Source: CAYGZM01 sp964354365 (GTDB lineage: Bacteria; Planctomycetota; Phycisphaerae; Sedimentisphaerales; Anaerobacaceae). Taken from it: a stretch of 41,067 bases of DNA. The notes under the pieces were generated by a model. It was not told the DNA's origin and did no database searches. It saw nothing but the letters and a program-made list of their open reading frames with translations. Positions within the stretch are counted from its first letter, which is position 1, and each line of letters opens with the position of its first letter. The DNA lies in NCBI GenBank assembly GCA_964354365.1, contig CAYGZM010000014.1, positions 1 through 41,067 of the forward strand, in the 5' to 3' direction. Positions 25,075 to 35,235 of this stretch are shown here, one piece after another. The translations under genes and the position numbers were made by a program.

Positions 25075-25445
25075 CGTCCTTCTCCTAAGTCGAATATCTT
25101 CTTTCACACCTCCAGCGACTTCATCGCTGAAGCCCAAGCCTGCGGGGGGAGCGGAAGAAATATTCTCACCACTCCTCCATGAGTTTGCAACACTTTAACA
25201 GGTAAGATGGGAATTGTCAAGCCTGGCAACTACGGTATTTTAGGCAGAAAATGAATTTCCTTGCGTGGTTATCCTTGTTTGCCAAAAAACTGAGGCACTT
25301 TCTTGCTCATGATATGCACCTCTGTGTGTGCGCCGATACGGCAATTTCGGCACAAACGGCCCGCGTAATGCTCATTTCATCAATACCCAGTCAATTATGC
25401 AAACGATGGCTCTTTTCATCCTTGGCCTGAGAATTCCAAGTTTTT

Positions 25446-25584
25446 GTTAACGTCCCAAAGGTTGGGGCAAGTCAGCGTTTAGCGGATAGCGTTTAGCGTC
25501 CGGTTTTTTCCTGTACGCTCCACGCTCCACGCTACGAAGAACGCTTTCTTACCCGATAGTCTTTTCCCCACAAATCCTGGGACG
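25446..25584. mobile_element. Non-coding element (TCCCAA family) with 13-bp target duplication
   Basis: Element ends GTTAACGTCCCAAAGG and TCCTGGGACG. It is bordered on both sides by ATTCCAAGTTTTT (25433-25445 and 25585-25597), a perfect 13-bp direct repeat that marks a recent insertion. The centre is short and contains its own small repeats (GCGTTTAGCG twice, CTCCACG twice). No coding capacity. The whole 25075-26427 interval has no gene that I can support. Confidence 0.72.
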
Positions 25585-26055
25585 ATTCCAAGTTTTTTTA
25601 TGCCGCTCAAGAAAAATCTTGAAGAAGAATATTTCGCGTTATCGGGTTTAAGCCGGGCAAATCGTCACCTATGGGAAAAGAGCTCAAGGCCGCCAGGGTG
25701 GGGTTTGGGGATGGCCGAGAAAGTCCGGCAGCTTGCGCTTCCTTCTTGCTCTTGCCTGTGTTGAGATTCCCCCTTCCCGCCGCGGTTGACGCTATCCAGA
25801 AAAGCTCAAGGCCGGCTGCGCAGTATGCCGATGCACGATGTTAGGTCCGAACAACAGACGGCATAGTCAAGAATCATTGCCCCGGATGAAGCTGGCAACA
25901 AGTTGAAAAGTGAATAAAAGAAGATTGCTAATCAATGTGACCCCGCCCCTGTGCAGCACCGCGTGAGTATTTCAGAAACATACAAAAAGTATATAAAGTG
26001 ATATCTCGACCCGTGCCACAGGGGCCTTTTTCTTTATTGTTTGAATCTGAAAGAA

Positions 26056-26376
26056 TAGTGCCGCATTTCGTAAGTCCCTCTGCTACGGCGTCATTNNNNN
26101 NNNNNNNNNNNNNNNNNNNNNNNNNNNNNNNNNNNNNNNNNNNNNNNNNNNNNNNNNNNNNNNNNNNNNNNNNNNNNNNNNNNNNNNNNNNNNNNTCGAC
26201 CGGAGCGACTCGCAGCATCGCCCAGCCCCCGTCATTTCGACCGGAGCGACTCGCAGCATCGCCCAGCCCCCGTCATTTCGACCGGAGCGACGCGGAGCGT
26301 CGCGCAGCGGAGAAATCTGCTGTTCAGACGTACCGGCTTCTTCGCATAGTCGTCCTCTTTGTGAAATGCGGTAATA
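26056..26376. mobile_element. TACCGC-family inverted-repeat element, copy 2, with tandem core
   Basis: Inverted ends TAGTGCCGCATTTCG and (right, reverse complement) TATTACCGCATTTCAC. The core TCGACCGGAGCGACTCGCAG is repeated in 41-bp units (starts of GTCATT at 26231 and 26272, plus one truncated by the gap). The element holds the 26096-26195 scaffold gap. Confidence 0.65.
26096..26195. other. Scaffold gap (100 N) in a tandem repeat
   Basis: Exactly 100 N. It falls between GTCATT and TCGACC, which are contiguous in the neighbouring 41-bp repeat units, so the gap probably hides an unresolved number of units. Confidence 0.95.
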
Positions 26377-26427
26377 GTCGCAACCAACCACATCCAATCT
26401 CCCAATCGCAGCCGTCCGGCTCCAATC

Positions 26428-27174
26428 TCACTTGAGCGGGTCCCACAACCCTGGACTGTTCATCACCTCCTCGCCTGGAAGCTGCCCGCAATGCCCGTCC
26501 CAGTACAGCAGGTTCACGCGGCCGTAATGACGATACGCCGTCATCCCGTAGGTTTCATACCCAAGCCAGTTCTCTCCATACTCAGGGTACTTCATGCAAA
26601 AGGCATAGCCGATCCACCAATCCAGGGCGTCGGCCATAAAAAGCTTCTCAGAAGGCCGTTTCACCCACCCCTCTTTGTCCAGCAGGTCGCTCACTCCTCC
26701 CATCCTCGCATAGTAGTCCCCATCGACGTTGACCCCATAGCTCCTGTCAATTGGATAGAGTCCTTCTTCAGGATGTTTGAGCGCATAGCTCGCCGCAGGA
26801 CAGATGAACTTGCGCGGCGCGTTCGCCTTCCACTCCTGAATATCAAAGAGCCTTCTCTTTTTATCCTCCGGGCTAACAAGCGGCAAACCGAGTGAGCGCC
26901 GGAAATAGTCGTTGTCATACCACGGACACGACATCAATTCCGAGGGATCCGAAGGATCATAGCTTGTGTGCGGAAGGTACTTGCCGGTGTCCGCCAGATA
27001 CTGCTTGTGGGCCAGCGACAGATTCCGCAGAATGCTCATACAAAACAGCTCATAAGCCTCTCCACGCGCCCTCTGTAATGCCGGAAGCAGTATCGCCGTC
27101 AGCAGCGCGATTATCGAAATGACGACCAGCAATTCAACGAGCGTGAATGCCCTCGTTTTCCCGCCGACAGTCAT
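26428..27174 (-). CDS. Prepilin-like (type II secretion G-type) protein with W-D-G-H tail
   Basis: A 248-residue protein. The N-terminus (MTVGGKTRAFTLVELLVVISIIALLTAILLP) is a class III prepilin signal: cleavage before F of FTLVE with Glu at position +5 after processing. The C-terminal RVNLLYWDGHCG fits the planctomycete H-X9-DG type of prepilin-like proteins. Hundreds of such paralogues are typical of this phylum; they are thought to form envelope or pseudopilus structures. AGGGGG precedes the ATG at 27174. It stands alone. Confidence 0.88.
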   Translation of the reverse strand: MTVGGKTRAFTLVELLVVISIIALLTAILLPALQRARGEAYELFCMSILRNLSLAHKQYLADTGKYLPHTSYDPSDPSELMSCPWYDNDYFRRSLGLPLVSPEDKKRRLFDIQEWKANAPRKFICPAASYALKHPEEGLYPIDRSYGVNVDGDYYARMGGVSDLLDKEGWVKRPSEKLFMADALDWWIGYAFCMKYPEYGENWLGYETYGMTAYRHYGRVNLLYWDGHCGQLPGEEVMNSPGLWDPLK

Positions 27175-27486
27175 TACGTTACCCCCTAACATTCACCAAA
27201 CCCCAACCCCCTTCGCAGCACACACATAATTATACCACACCCTTCGCAAAAAAGCAACGCAAAGACAAATCAGCAATCGCCCCGTCTGCCCGACAGGATT
27301 GTGCTGACTCGGTCGCATATTTGAGTGTGGCATCCTCATCCCCTGGGGATGGGGATGGCCTTAACGTTCCCCGTCAGATGTTGTACTGACTGAGGGCCTT
27401 TGTGCTAAGGCTAACGAGCGTAGTTCCAGTTATCTGCAGGTTTAAGAAGAATCACCTGACATTCCATATCTGTTGAGATCCGCCAC
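27175..27486. other. Intergenic region between prepilin-like and GLUG genes
   Basis: No gene seen. Bases 27330-27358 contain CATCCTCATCCCC-TGG-GGATGGGGATG, an imperfect hairpin of a dispersed type. Confidence 0.5.
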
Positions 27487-30400
27487 TTATCGGCCGCCAG
27501 CGCCTGTCGTAAAGCTCCAGACAACCCCTGTGGTTGTTCCTCCCGCGCTGACCTCGTCGATACGCCAGTAGTACCTGGTCCGATAGGTCAGCCCAGCCTG
27601 GTAGAATGATGCACTATTCTGATTTCGCAGGAATGGCGGCGGGTCTGTCGTTCCGAAGTAGATGTCGTGTGATACGGCTCCGGAGCCGGCATCCCATCTT
27701 AAGCCGGTGTTGGTGCCGGCACTCATCTGGTCGTCGAATGGATACGGGTTGGTTGCCTGGGCGGGCGAAGCGGTTGTGAAGGTCCAGAGCGGACCGGCGG
27801 TCTCTCCCCAGGTATTAACGGGGTCTATGCGCCAGTAGTAGCTGGTCTGGTATTCCATTATTCCGGGCGAGAATGTTGTTGCGGTCTGGTTTGTTACGAA
27901 CGGAGGCGGAGTGCTTGTGCCGAAATAGACATCGTACGACTGGGCGAATAGGGCGGGGGTCCAAACCAGATCGGCGTACCAGGAGGCCTGCTTTGCAGAG
28001 TTGGGCGGGTCGGGAGTGCCGGGCCAGCCGGGCGCCATTCCCATCAGCCAGTTGCAACTCTCGACAACAAGGTCCTGGGCATTGATGATGCCGTCACCGG
28101 TGAGGTCGGCGGCGCACGGGTCGGGGTCCAGCCACCAGCGGCCGAAATGAGCGAAATCAAGAGAATCAACGTAATCCGGGCACAAGAAATCCCCGGGCAG
28201 ATACTGCCAGGCCAGCTTTGGGTACTCGCTGCCCTGGTTGCAGAGCCTCCATATATCCTCGGAGCCGTTCTCGTCTTCGCCGACAAAATCCCATCCGGCG
28301 TCAGTGAATGTGGTCTGCCTCTGCAATGCGCCGGTGTCTTGGCCCGTTCCTCCGTCACTGGTCAGCAGACCACTGATTTCGGTATTCCAAAAGGAATTCT
28401 TCACTTTGCTGCTGTCGCCGTATCCGACAAGTCCACCAAGGTAGAAATAATTCAATGCCCAAACTGCGCTTGTTGAATAGCAATTGGTGACTGCCGCCGT
28501 ATTGTACCCGAGCAGGCCGCCAGCATACTCATCGGCCCACACATCGCCGGTGGCATAGCAGTTTGCGACGGTCTTGCTATTGTACCCCACGAGTCCGCCT
28601 GCGTACTCGCCTCCGACGACCGAACCGGTGGCACAGCACTTGTCAACTGTGGCATAGCTATAGCTCTCTCCTATCAAACCTCCTACATTCCTTTCTGCCC
28701 AGACTGACCCTCCTGCATAGGACCTCGTGACTGCGCCGGAAACGCGCCCCGCCAGGCCGCCGACATAATCATTCCCGCTGACAGAGCCGGTCGAATAGCA
28801 GTCGCTGATACTCGCGTACCGATCGCTCTGTCCCACCAGGCCGCCGACATAAGCGCATCCCAAGACGCCTGCGGTCGCAGAGCACCCTGTTACTGTAGCC
28901 GAATCAGCGGATCCTATCAGCCCGCCGACATAGTTGAATCCCGCAATTCTGCCCCCCTGAGCAGAGCAGTTGGCAACCGTGCCATTTGAGAATCTTCCCA
29001 CCAGGGAACCGACGTAATCGTTGGTTCCAGCATCGATATTCGGGTCGATTAGTGTCAGGTTCTTGATTTCCACGTTTTCTCCGCTGGTCCATCCAAACAG
29101 GCCAACGTAATTGGTGGCTGTCGATGGATAGGTGAGGTTCGAGATTCTGTGGTTGTTGCCGTCGAAGACCCCGGAGAAGGCAACATACCCGCCGAGTCCA
29201 ATGACGTTGTACTCTTCTCCTTTATAGTCGCCCAAATCGATATCGGCGGCAAGCTTGAAGTGCTTGTCCCACACACAGGGAACCGACCCTATCGCGTTCA
29301 ATTCCTCGGCCGTATGGACAAGATACGGACTATTGGAATCGCCGTTCCCTTCCAACGGAAACGTATTTGCAATAAGTTCTCCCGGTTTTTCCTCCCACGC
29401 AAGCCTGGGATAGTCCTCCCCTTCGCTAATTGTCCATACTGCTTCGCAAGCTCCCCAATTGAGAAAGGTGCTTACCGTCATCATCATAGCGGTCGTCTTG
29501 CCTTCTCCTCCTGCGCTGGTTGTCTGGCCGCTCGTCTCAGTATCCCAATAGGAGTTGATAGTATGCCCCCCAGAATTAGACCCAGCCAACCCCCCGGTGT
29601 TTTCCTTTCCTGTAACACGCCCGGCTGCGTAGCAGTTGACGATTGGACCGGAAGAATTATATCCTACCAGGCCGCCGAGATAAGAGCCGCCGGTGACCGA
29701 ACCGGTCGAATAGCAGTTGCTGACGGTGCCGGAGTTCCGCCCCGCCAGGCCGCCGATATAATCACCCGTACCGCTGACCGACCCGGTCGAATAGCAGTTG
29801 CTGACAGTCCCAGAGGAGTTATATCCCACCAGGCCGCCGAGATAAGAACCGCCGCTGACCGAACCGGTCGAATAGCAGCTGCTGACAGTTCCGGAGGAGT
29901 CCTGTCCCACTAGGCCGCCGACATAGTAGTCTCCCGCAACGTTTCCAGTTGCGGAGGAGTTGCTTATTGTGCCGGAAGAACTATATCCTACCAGGCCGCC
30001 GATATAATCACCCGTACCGCTGACCGACCCGGTCGAATAGCAGTTGCTGACAGTCCCAGAGGAGTTATATCCCACCAGGCCGCCGAGATAAGAACCGCCG
30101 GTGACCGAACCGGTCGAAAAGCAGTTGCTGACAGTGCCGGAAGAGTTATATCCCACAAGGCCGCCGACCCAAACGTCTCCCATAACGTTGCCGCCGATAG
30201 AATAGCAGTCGCTGATTGTGTCCTGGCTGCTGTATCCAACTACCCCGCCGACATAACGCCTTCCGAGAACAGAGATATCCTCTACACCGAGATTCCTGAT
30301 TTGGCCGCTAGTTCCGAGATAACCGAACAGGCCGACATAATAACTGCCGGGCATATTCACATCCGCGTTGCGGATGACATAGTTATTGCCGTCAAAGACG

Positions 30401-30687
30401 CCGGTAAACTGTGTTCCCTGAAAGCCGGAACTGGTGCTTGTATCCAGGGCTATGGGCGTTACGGAAACACCGTTAAGGTCTATATCGGCGGTCAGGACAA
30501 AGTGGCTGGCCCAGTCTGCGGGTGTTGCCATCAGTTCCTGCCAGTCTGCAACTGAACTAATCTGATAGGGATTGTTAGGTTCACCGGAGCCGCCGTCGTA
30601 CTTGGCCTGGGCCGACAGACACCACCCGCAAACAGCAATTAGTACAGTGATCTTCCCCCAAAGCCTTGAACTCCCCATCCTGCTCAT
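27487..30687 (-). CDS. Giant GLUG-repeat secreted protein with dockerin-like and two FN3-like domains
   Basis: A 1066-residue exported protein. The start at 30687 is set by GGAGG eight bases upstream. Signal peptide (ITVLIAVCGWCLSAQA); then a GxGEPNNPYQISSVADWQEL start of the planctomycete type; two blocks of GLUG-motif repeats (VGGLVGYNSSGTVSNCYSTG; about residues 110-370 and 530-790), predicted to form a right-handed beta-helix; a dockerin-like module (CPDYVDSLDFAHFGRWW ... DLTGDGIINAQDLV); and two FN3-like repeats each ending YYWRID ... WTFTT or WSFTT. It may be an adhesin or matrix protein. DNA repeats of about 108 bp at 29745-29854 and 29991-30100 are identical, so repeat number is probably evolving. 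Confidence 0.88.
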   Translation of the reverse strand: MSRMGSSRLWGKITVLIAVCGWCLSAQAKYDGGSGEPNNPYQISSVADWQELMATPADWASHFVLTADIDLNGVSVTPIALDTSTSSGFQGTQFTGVFDGNNYVIRNADVNMPGSYYVGLFGYLGTSGQIRNLGVEDISVLGRRYVGGVVGYSSQDTISDCYSIGGNVMGDVWVGGLVGYNSSGTVSNCFSTGSVTGGSYLGGLVGYNSSGTVSNCYSTGSVSGTGDYIGGLVGYSSSGTISNSSATGNVAGDYYVGGLVGQDSSGTVSSCYSTGSVSGGSYLGGLVGYNSSGTVSNCYSTGSVSGTGDYIGGLAGRNSGTVSNCYSTGSVTGGSYLGGLVGYNSSGPIVNCYAAGRVTGKENTGGLAGSNSGGHTINSYWDTETSGQTTSAGGEGKTTAMMMTVSTFLNWGACEAVWTISEGEDYPRLAWEEKPGELIANTFPLEGNGDSNSPYLVHTAEELNAIGSVPCVWDKHFKLAADIDLGDYKGEEYNVIGLGGYVAFSGVFDGNNHRISNLTYPSTATNYVGLFGWTSGENVEIKNLTLIDPNIDAGTNDYVGSLVGRFSNGTVANCSAQGGRIAGFNYVGGLIGSADSATVTGCSATAGVLGCAYVGGLVGQSDRYASISDCYSTGSVSGNDYVGGLAGRVSGAVTRSYAGGSVWAERNVGGLIGESYSYATVDKCCATGSVVGGEYAGGLVGYNSKTVANCYATGDVWADEYAGGLLGYNTAAVTNCYSTSAVWALNYFYLGGLVGYGDSSKVKNSFWNTEISGLLTSDGGTGQDTGALQRQTTFTDAGWDFVGEDENGSEDIWRLCNQGSEYPKLAWQYLPGDFLCPDYVDSLDFAHFGRWWLDPDPCAADLTGDGIINAQDLVVESCNWLMGMAPGWPGTPDPPNSAKQASWYADLVWTPALFAQSYDVYFGTSTPPPFVTNQTATTFSPGIMEYQTSYYWRIDPVNTWGETAGPLWTFTTASPAQATNPYPFDDQMSAGTNTGLRWDAGSGAVSHDIYFGTTDPPPFLRNQNSASFYQAGLTYRTRYYWRIDEVSAGGTTTGVVWSFTTGAGGR

Positions 30688-30971
30688 TTCTCTATCCTCC
30701 AACCACTACACACTACAACCGTCAACTGCCCATAAGAGCCGCGCTCGGACGATCAATGTATGCACTCGCAATGCGGCTGTGTTTTGCACAAACCGGTAGT
30801 ATTATACCATATCCGCGGGGCTTCGCACAGCGCTTTTATCGGGTTTTCTCAGTTATTCTCACGCCGGACCGGCGCTGGATGTCCTGAAACGGAATTGAAA
30901 GTTGAAATGGGAGGATTCTCAAGAAGGCGCCACGCCCGGTCTGGAACGTGGCGCCATTTCCTGCCGCACTA

Positions 30972-32633
30972 CTACTCATACACGCGAGTAGCCTCGGTCT
31001 CCTCAACGGGTCGAGTAAGCTCGCCCGCATTCATCGTAGCTCTAAAGCGAGTGTCGCCGGGCCTCACCGCGGTTACGACCACGCGCCACGTCGCCCGCGC
31101 CTTCGGCGCAAGACTCCCCAGCGGTGCAAACGTCACTGTGCCGTTCTCCAACGTCCCAGCGGTGGAACCCGTGGATGACACGTACCGAACGTTATCTTCC
31201 AGGTTGCACACAATGCTGACGTTCGTGCTGGGCGCCGAACCCTGGTTCGTGACCGTTATCACATAAGTCGTCCGCGTCCCCACTTCTACCGGGTCCTCAA
31301 TGTCAATCACCTCCAGCAAGACAGCCGGAATCGCAGACACTGTCGTCTCGGCGGAAGCACTCGCCGCATTTGCACACAGCGCCGTCGCAGTCACCTTGTC
31401 TGCAAGCACGCCTGCTTTCGTCGGCGAGAAGGATACATAGACCGTTTTCGATGCCCTGGGCGCCAGAGTGCCCAAAGGCCAGATAATCTTCTTGCCCGCA
31501 AGCGTAGCGCCCGCCGTCGCCTTCATTGACGTGACGCCGGCGGGAATCTCGTTTTCTATCACAGTATCTTTTGCCGGGGCGTCCGAGTCGTTCGTGACCG
31601 TTATCTCGTATGTCACCGCCCGGTCAACGTACTGCTTCTCCGGACCGCTCAGAGTAATCGCAAGCACAGGCTGATCGACTACCGTCGTCGTCGCATCCGA
31701 CTCGGCCTTCAGACCGCGCGCCGAGCTGACGGCCGCCTTGCTCACGTACTTCCCGACTCGAACGGCCTTAAGCTCCGCCGGGAACTCCTTCACCTGGCCC
31801 GCCATTAGTTTGCCGGCGCTGATCACAACCTCGCTCTTGCCGTCCGCCGTCTGCAGACCCTCCGGAAGAGTCTCAACAATCCTGACCTCCTGCGCCGCAC
31901 CGGTCCCCGTGTTCGTGAGCACATACTTTATCTGGATCGGCTCGCACAGCAAAACGCCTTGAGGCGCAATCTTCGCCAGCTTCAGCATCGGCTCGATAAC
32001 CTGCACGCTCGAGCAGGTCGTAGCCGCGGGTGTGACTACATTCGTGCAATACTTCAGGCTCTCCGCCTTCGAAGCAACGCCGGATACCGCAATCTCAACA
32101 GCGGCCCTGGGACCAAGCGGCTGTATCTCCCAAATGAGGCTCTTGCCTTCCTGCTTCGCAGTCGGCGTCGCGCTCTTCAGCTCAAAATCCTCCGGCAGCT
32201 CCTCAGTCACCACTACGCCGCTCAACATCGCACCCGTCAGGTTCGTAACTCTGATTGAATACTCCAGCGGGCTGTTTAGCTCCACCCGGCTCGGCATTAC
32301 CTTGTCCAATTGAACGTTGCCGCATTCCCGGCACGGATAGACCCGCGAGACCGTGTATGACCCCGGCTCAACCCCGTTAACTGCCTCAATGGGACCTGCT
32401 TTCTCCCGCGAGACAATCGGCCGCACAACAAGACCACCCTCCACAACCGGAGCAGGCGCCGGCTTCAGCTCAATCGCTCCCATAGCCAGGCCGCCCTCGG
32501 CCGCCGCCGCCTCGTCGATGTGAGGCCGTCCCCCCGGGGCAAGACCGCCAGACCTGTGCCCGCTCCTGCAGCCCAGGACGCCGACCAAAACAACAACCAG
32601 AATCAGATACGAGATATTAGCTAACCTATTCAT
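30972..32633 (-). CDS. DUF11-repeat lipoprotein
   Basis: A 553-residue exported protein. The start at 32633 follows AAGGAGATATGCA. It has a lipoprotein signal MNRLANISYLILVVVLVGVLGC (Cys at 22). A low-complexity linker (residues 23-70) is followed by about four DUF11-type Ig-like repeats of 110 residues: LEYSIRVTNLTGAMLSGVVV, IKYVLTNTGTGAAQEVRIV, VTYEITVTNDSDAPAKDTVI and TTYVITVTNQGSAPSTNVSI. Such repeats occur in OmcB-like envelope proteins. It ends without a sorting signal. Function is probably structural. Confidence 0.88.
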   Translation of the reverse strand: MNRLANISYLILVVVLVGVLGCRSGHRSGGLAPGGRPHIDEAAAAEGGLAMGAIELKPAPAPVVEGGLVVRPIVSREKAGPIEAVNGVEPGSYTVSRVYPCRECGNVQLDKVMPSRVELNSPLEYSIRVTNLTGAMLSGVVVTEELPEDFELKSATPTAKQEGKSLIWEIQPLGPRAAVEIAVSGVASKAESLKYCTNVVTPAATTCSSVQVIEPMLKLAKIAPQGVLLCEPIQIKYVLTNTGTGAAQEVRIVETLPEGLQTADGKSEVVISAGKLMAGQVKEFPAELKAVRVGKYVSKAAVSSARGLKAESDATTTVVDQPVLAITLSGPEKQYVDRAVTYEITVTNDSDAPAKDTVIENEIPAGVTSMKATAGATLAGKKIIWPLGTLAPRASKTVYVSFSPTKAGVLADKVTATALCANAASASAETTVSAIPAVLLEVIDIEDPVEVGTRTTYVITVTNQGSAPSTNVSIVCNLEDNVRYVSSTGSTAGTLENGTVTFAPLGSLAPKARATWRVVVTAVRPGDTRFRATMNAGELTRPVEETEATRVYE

Positions 32634-34082
32634 TGCATATCTCCTTTCGCGTTTCCAACCCGACGCCGCAATATCACAGGTCGCCTGCGCCAATGCCCTT
32701 TCGCGGGCACAAAAAATGCTGTCCGATACATTATTCTGGCTCATCCTTTGAGCAGTATGCGGCCTCCCTGAGTTTCAGAAGCTATATCGGAAGCCGTTTC
32801 AGCCGGGTTAACCAAAAAACCCTAATTGAGCGCCCCCAATTGCATAATATCCGCCGCAAAGACCAGCCTTTCCGCACCCCGACAACGCCGTCCTGTTCAC
32901 CGGCGCTGCCTCGAACACACCGCCGAAACCCTTCCCCGCCCGCCAATACCCCGATCCCCGACTATACCTCCGCCATTTTCGGACCTTTGCAGCGCCAGCC
33001 CCGCCCGTAAGACCGTATAATATCCAACGCCGGCCAAACAAAAAAACTACAGCCCCGACCGCAAGCCCTCGCCGGAATATAGGACGGTCTTCACACTCCC
33101 CTGAACACCCTCGCATCCCAGCCGACACCGCATCCGCCAAGCAGAGTAAGCTGTTTGTGCGTTTGAAATTGGGTTTGATTGGGTTTGTTTTGAGTAATGT
33201 TCGTTGTTCATTGTTCGTTGTTTATTGGCATAAGACTTTGCTCTTGCTGTACTTACGGTTATATTGCCCATTTTAAAATTGGCTTTGTTTTGCAAAAAAA
33301 CAGGCCGATTTGTAGAGGGGTCTCGACAAGTGTAGAGGGCTGGCGGGCTGGGAGGCGATGCGTTTTGGGGGTTGCGGCGGTTGGGGAGGATTTGGGTTTC
33401 GGTAGCCATTGGGTGCCATCCTGATTGATTATTGATTATTGATGATTGATTATTGATGATTGGTTCCGCCAAGTGCGGATCTTCTATACTGACTATGAAC
33501 TTGTTAGATGGATATTATACATCGTGCGGAGTTCGGTGTCAAGTGAAATTTTGATTCTCGATGCTGGATGCCGGATACTCGATTCTTGATACCCGATGGT
33601 CGATTCTCGGTGCTGGATACTCGATGCGGGGTAGTGATTGGTTTGCCACCAAGGCACGAAGGGCACAAGGGCATAAGAGCATAAGGGCATAAGAGCACAA
33701 GAAGAGAGGGCGGAGAGGGATTTTAGGCCCAGAGGGGGGAAATGACGTCAGCGATTTGTTTTTCGAAGATTTCGGTGAATTCTTTTCGCTCTGTTTGACA
33801 GTTGAATCGCGAGCATATAAGTGTATGCGTATATACTTATGGAGTGCCATACGAAGCGAGGTTTTGGGGTAAGCGGTTACTTGGTTGCGGATAAGCGGGT
33901 TCTTAAACCCAGAGGGCGGAGGGGTCGTGAGGCGTGAAGCGTATCTCGCCGGCGGGTCTGGCCACGAAGACACAAAGAGTTCAGGTTCTGGTTAGACACG
34001 GATCCATTCGACTTCGCTCAGGACAGGTTCACACTGATTGACACTGCTTTAGAACTAACCGCAAAAAAGTAGGGGAAGTCCG
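32634..34082. repeat. Repeat-rich non-coding region with microsatellites
   Basis: No gene is supported here. Bases 33423-33462 are a tandem array of GATTATTGAT units; 33553-33625 repeat CTGGATACTCGATNC with drift; 33663-33708 repeat GGCATAAGAGCATAAG. The minus-strand frames across it give low-complexity text (e.g. NNQSSIINNQS) and are artefacts. Repeat A copy 2 (33811-33939) lies at the end. Confidence 0.7.
33811..33939. repeat. Dispersed repeat A, copy 2
   Basis: Matches 81-210, including the central dyad with arms ATAAGTGTAT and ATATACTTAT (one substitution) and the conserved GTGCCATACGAAGCG tail. Confidence 0.75.
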
Positions 34083-34139
34083 GCGATTCTACGAGCGCAA
34101 AGTGGCCGGGAGAGGGATTCTGGGAGATTGTGCGGCGTT

Positions 34140-34435
34140 CTAAGCTTGTCGAGGTGAACCAGGAGTTGTTCCTACATATTGATGAGATGAAATACGTTGT
34201 GGAGCGTTGGTGAATGGATTACAATCACTACCGGCCGCATAGCAGCCTGGGCTATATGACACCGGCAGGCTTTGCCGAACAGCGTCGTCAGACCGGCTGC
34301 ATCAGGCCGCATACGCCGGTGTTCGATGGAGCACGGACTGTGGAATCTTCTCATAGAGACTGGACCCAAAAAGGGGGCAGATCAAGTTGCCGGTTAGCTA
34401 TTGAATCCGATGTGGAGATTGAGACATGGAATTGA
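34140..34435 (+). pseudogene. IS3-family transposase remnant (integrase core 3' end)
   Basis: Translates to VNQELFLHIDEMKYVVERW, a stop, then MDYNHYRPHSSLGYMTPAGF, the C-terminal end of an IS3-type DDE transposase (ERWR-DYN--RPHSSLGY). The stop TGA at 34211-34213 replaces the Arg codon of ERWR, a single-base change. The rest of the element is missing. The ORF overlaps the next gene by 10 bp, and GACTGGACCCAAAAAGGGGG near 34361 looks like the IS right end. Confidence 0.8.
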
Positions 34436-35235
34436 CGCGCAGAGAGGTATTCGGCGCCGTGGGTATCGCGGCGGGGTCTTGCATGCTGGCCTCATGCATG
34501 CGTCAGGAGATGAAGACCACTCAAGGCAAAACAGGCCCGGATGTTGCTCTCTGGCCATATCATGAGTTGGACCCCCAGACGACAGCCGAACGGGCATATC
34601 TTTATCACTACGAGGGCCACTGCATGTATGGCGTCTTCAAGGGCATCGTCTGGCAACTGGCCGAGCGATATGGCGAACCCTATCGCTCTTTCCCATGCGG
34701 GATGATGACCTACGGCGCCGGCGGGGTCGCAAGCTGGGGCTCCCTGTGTGGTGCTCTCAATGGCGCGGCAGCCGTCATCGGACTTTTCGCATCAAGAAAA
34801 GAGCAGCAGGCGAGCCTGGTCAACCAGGTATTCCTCTGGTACGAGCAGACGGAACTCCCCGTTCATATACCCGCCCAACCCAAGTTGGACATGGAGATGC
34901 CGGCATCCGTCGCCCACTCGGTTCTCTGCCATCCCTCTGTGGGCGCGTGGAGTAAGGCCTGCAGATATCCGGTGGCGGGCAAGGAACATATGGAGCGGTG
35001 TGCGCGTCTCACGGCGGATACCGCCAGGCAGACTGTCATCGTACTCAATGAAGGTCTGTCAGGAAGGGTCGCCCGTCCGATGCCGGCAGATGAGCAGGTG
35101 AGTCAGTGCAACGCCTGTCATGGACGAGATAGCGAGCGAAGGGACGCGTTGGCCGGAATGACATGCGGCAGTTGCCACTCCTCGCTGTCCGATAAGCATC
35201 CTGACGTATCGATCAAGTCGCGAAAGCCGTTGTAA
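34426..35235 (+). CDS. C_GCAxxG_C_C-type, split-Soret-like diheme cytochrome
   Basis: A 269-residue exported redox protein. A Tat-like signal with a possible lipobox opens it (TRREVFGAVGIAAGSCMLASC). The C_GCAxxG_C_C-like region has Cys66 (EGHCMYGVF), Cys91 (SFPCGMM) and Cys108 (WGSLCGALNG). Two haem c motifs, CNACH (228-232) and CGSCH (247-251), lie in the C-terminal quarter, as in split-Soret cytochromes c. GGAG lies about 9 bases before the ATG. The neighbours (IS remnant, dispersed repeats) suggest a mobile or rearranged locus. Partner and reductant unknown. Confidence 0.85.
   Translation: MELTRREVFGAVGIAAGSCMLASCMRQEMKTTQGKTGPDVALWPYHELDPQTTAERAYLYHYEGHCMYGVFKGIVWQLAERYGEPYRSFPCGMMTYGAGGVASWGSLCGALNGAAAVIGLFASRKEQQASLVNQVFLWYEQTELPVHIPAQPKLDMEMPASVAHSVLCHPSVGAWSKACRYPVAGKEHMERCARLTADTARQTVIVLNEGLSGRVARPMPADEQVSQCNACHGRDSERRDALAGMTCGSCHSSLSDKHPDVSIKSRKPL

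Noticed and set aside
33423..33462. CRISPR array
   Set aside because: The tandem units have no spacers and are about 10 bp long; it is a microsatellite. No other array or cas gene is seen.
33047..33472. 141-codon minus-strand ORF with NNQSSIINNQS text
   Set aside because: Low-complexity translation of tandem repeats; no ribosome-binding site and known as an artefact of repeats in such genomes.
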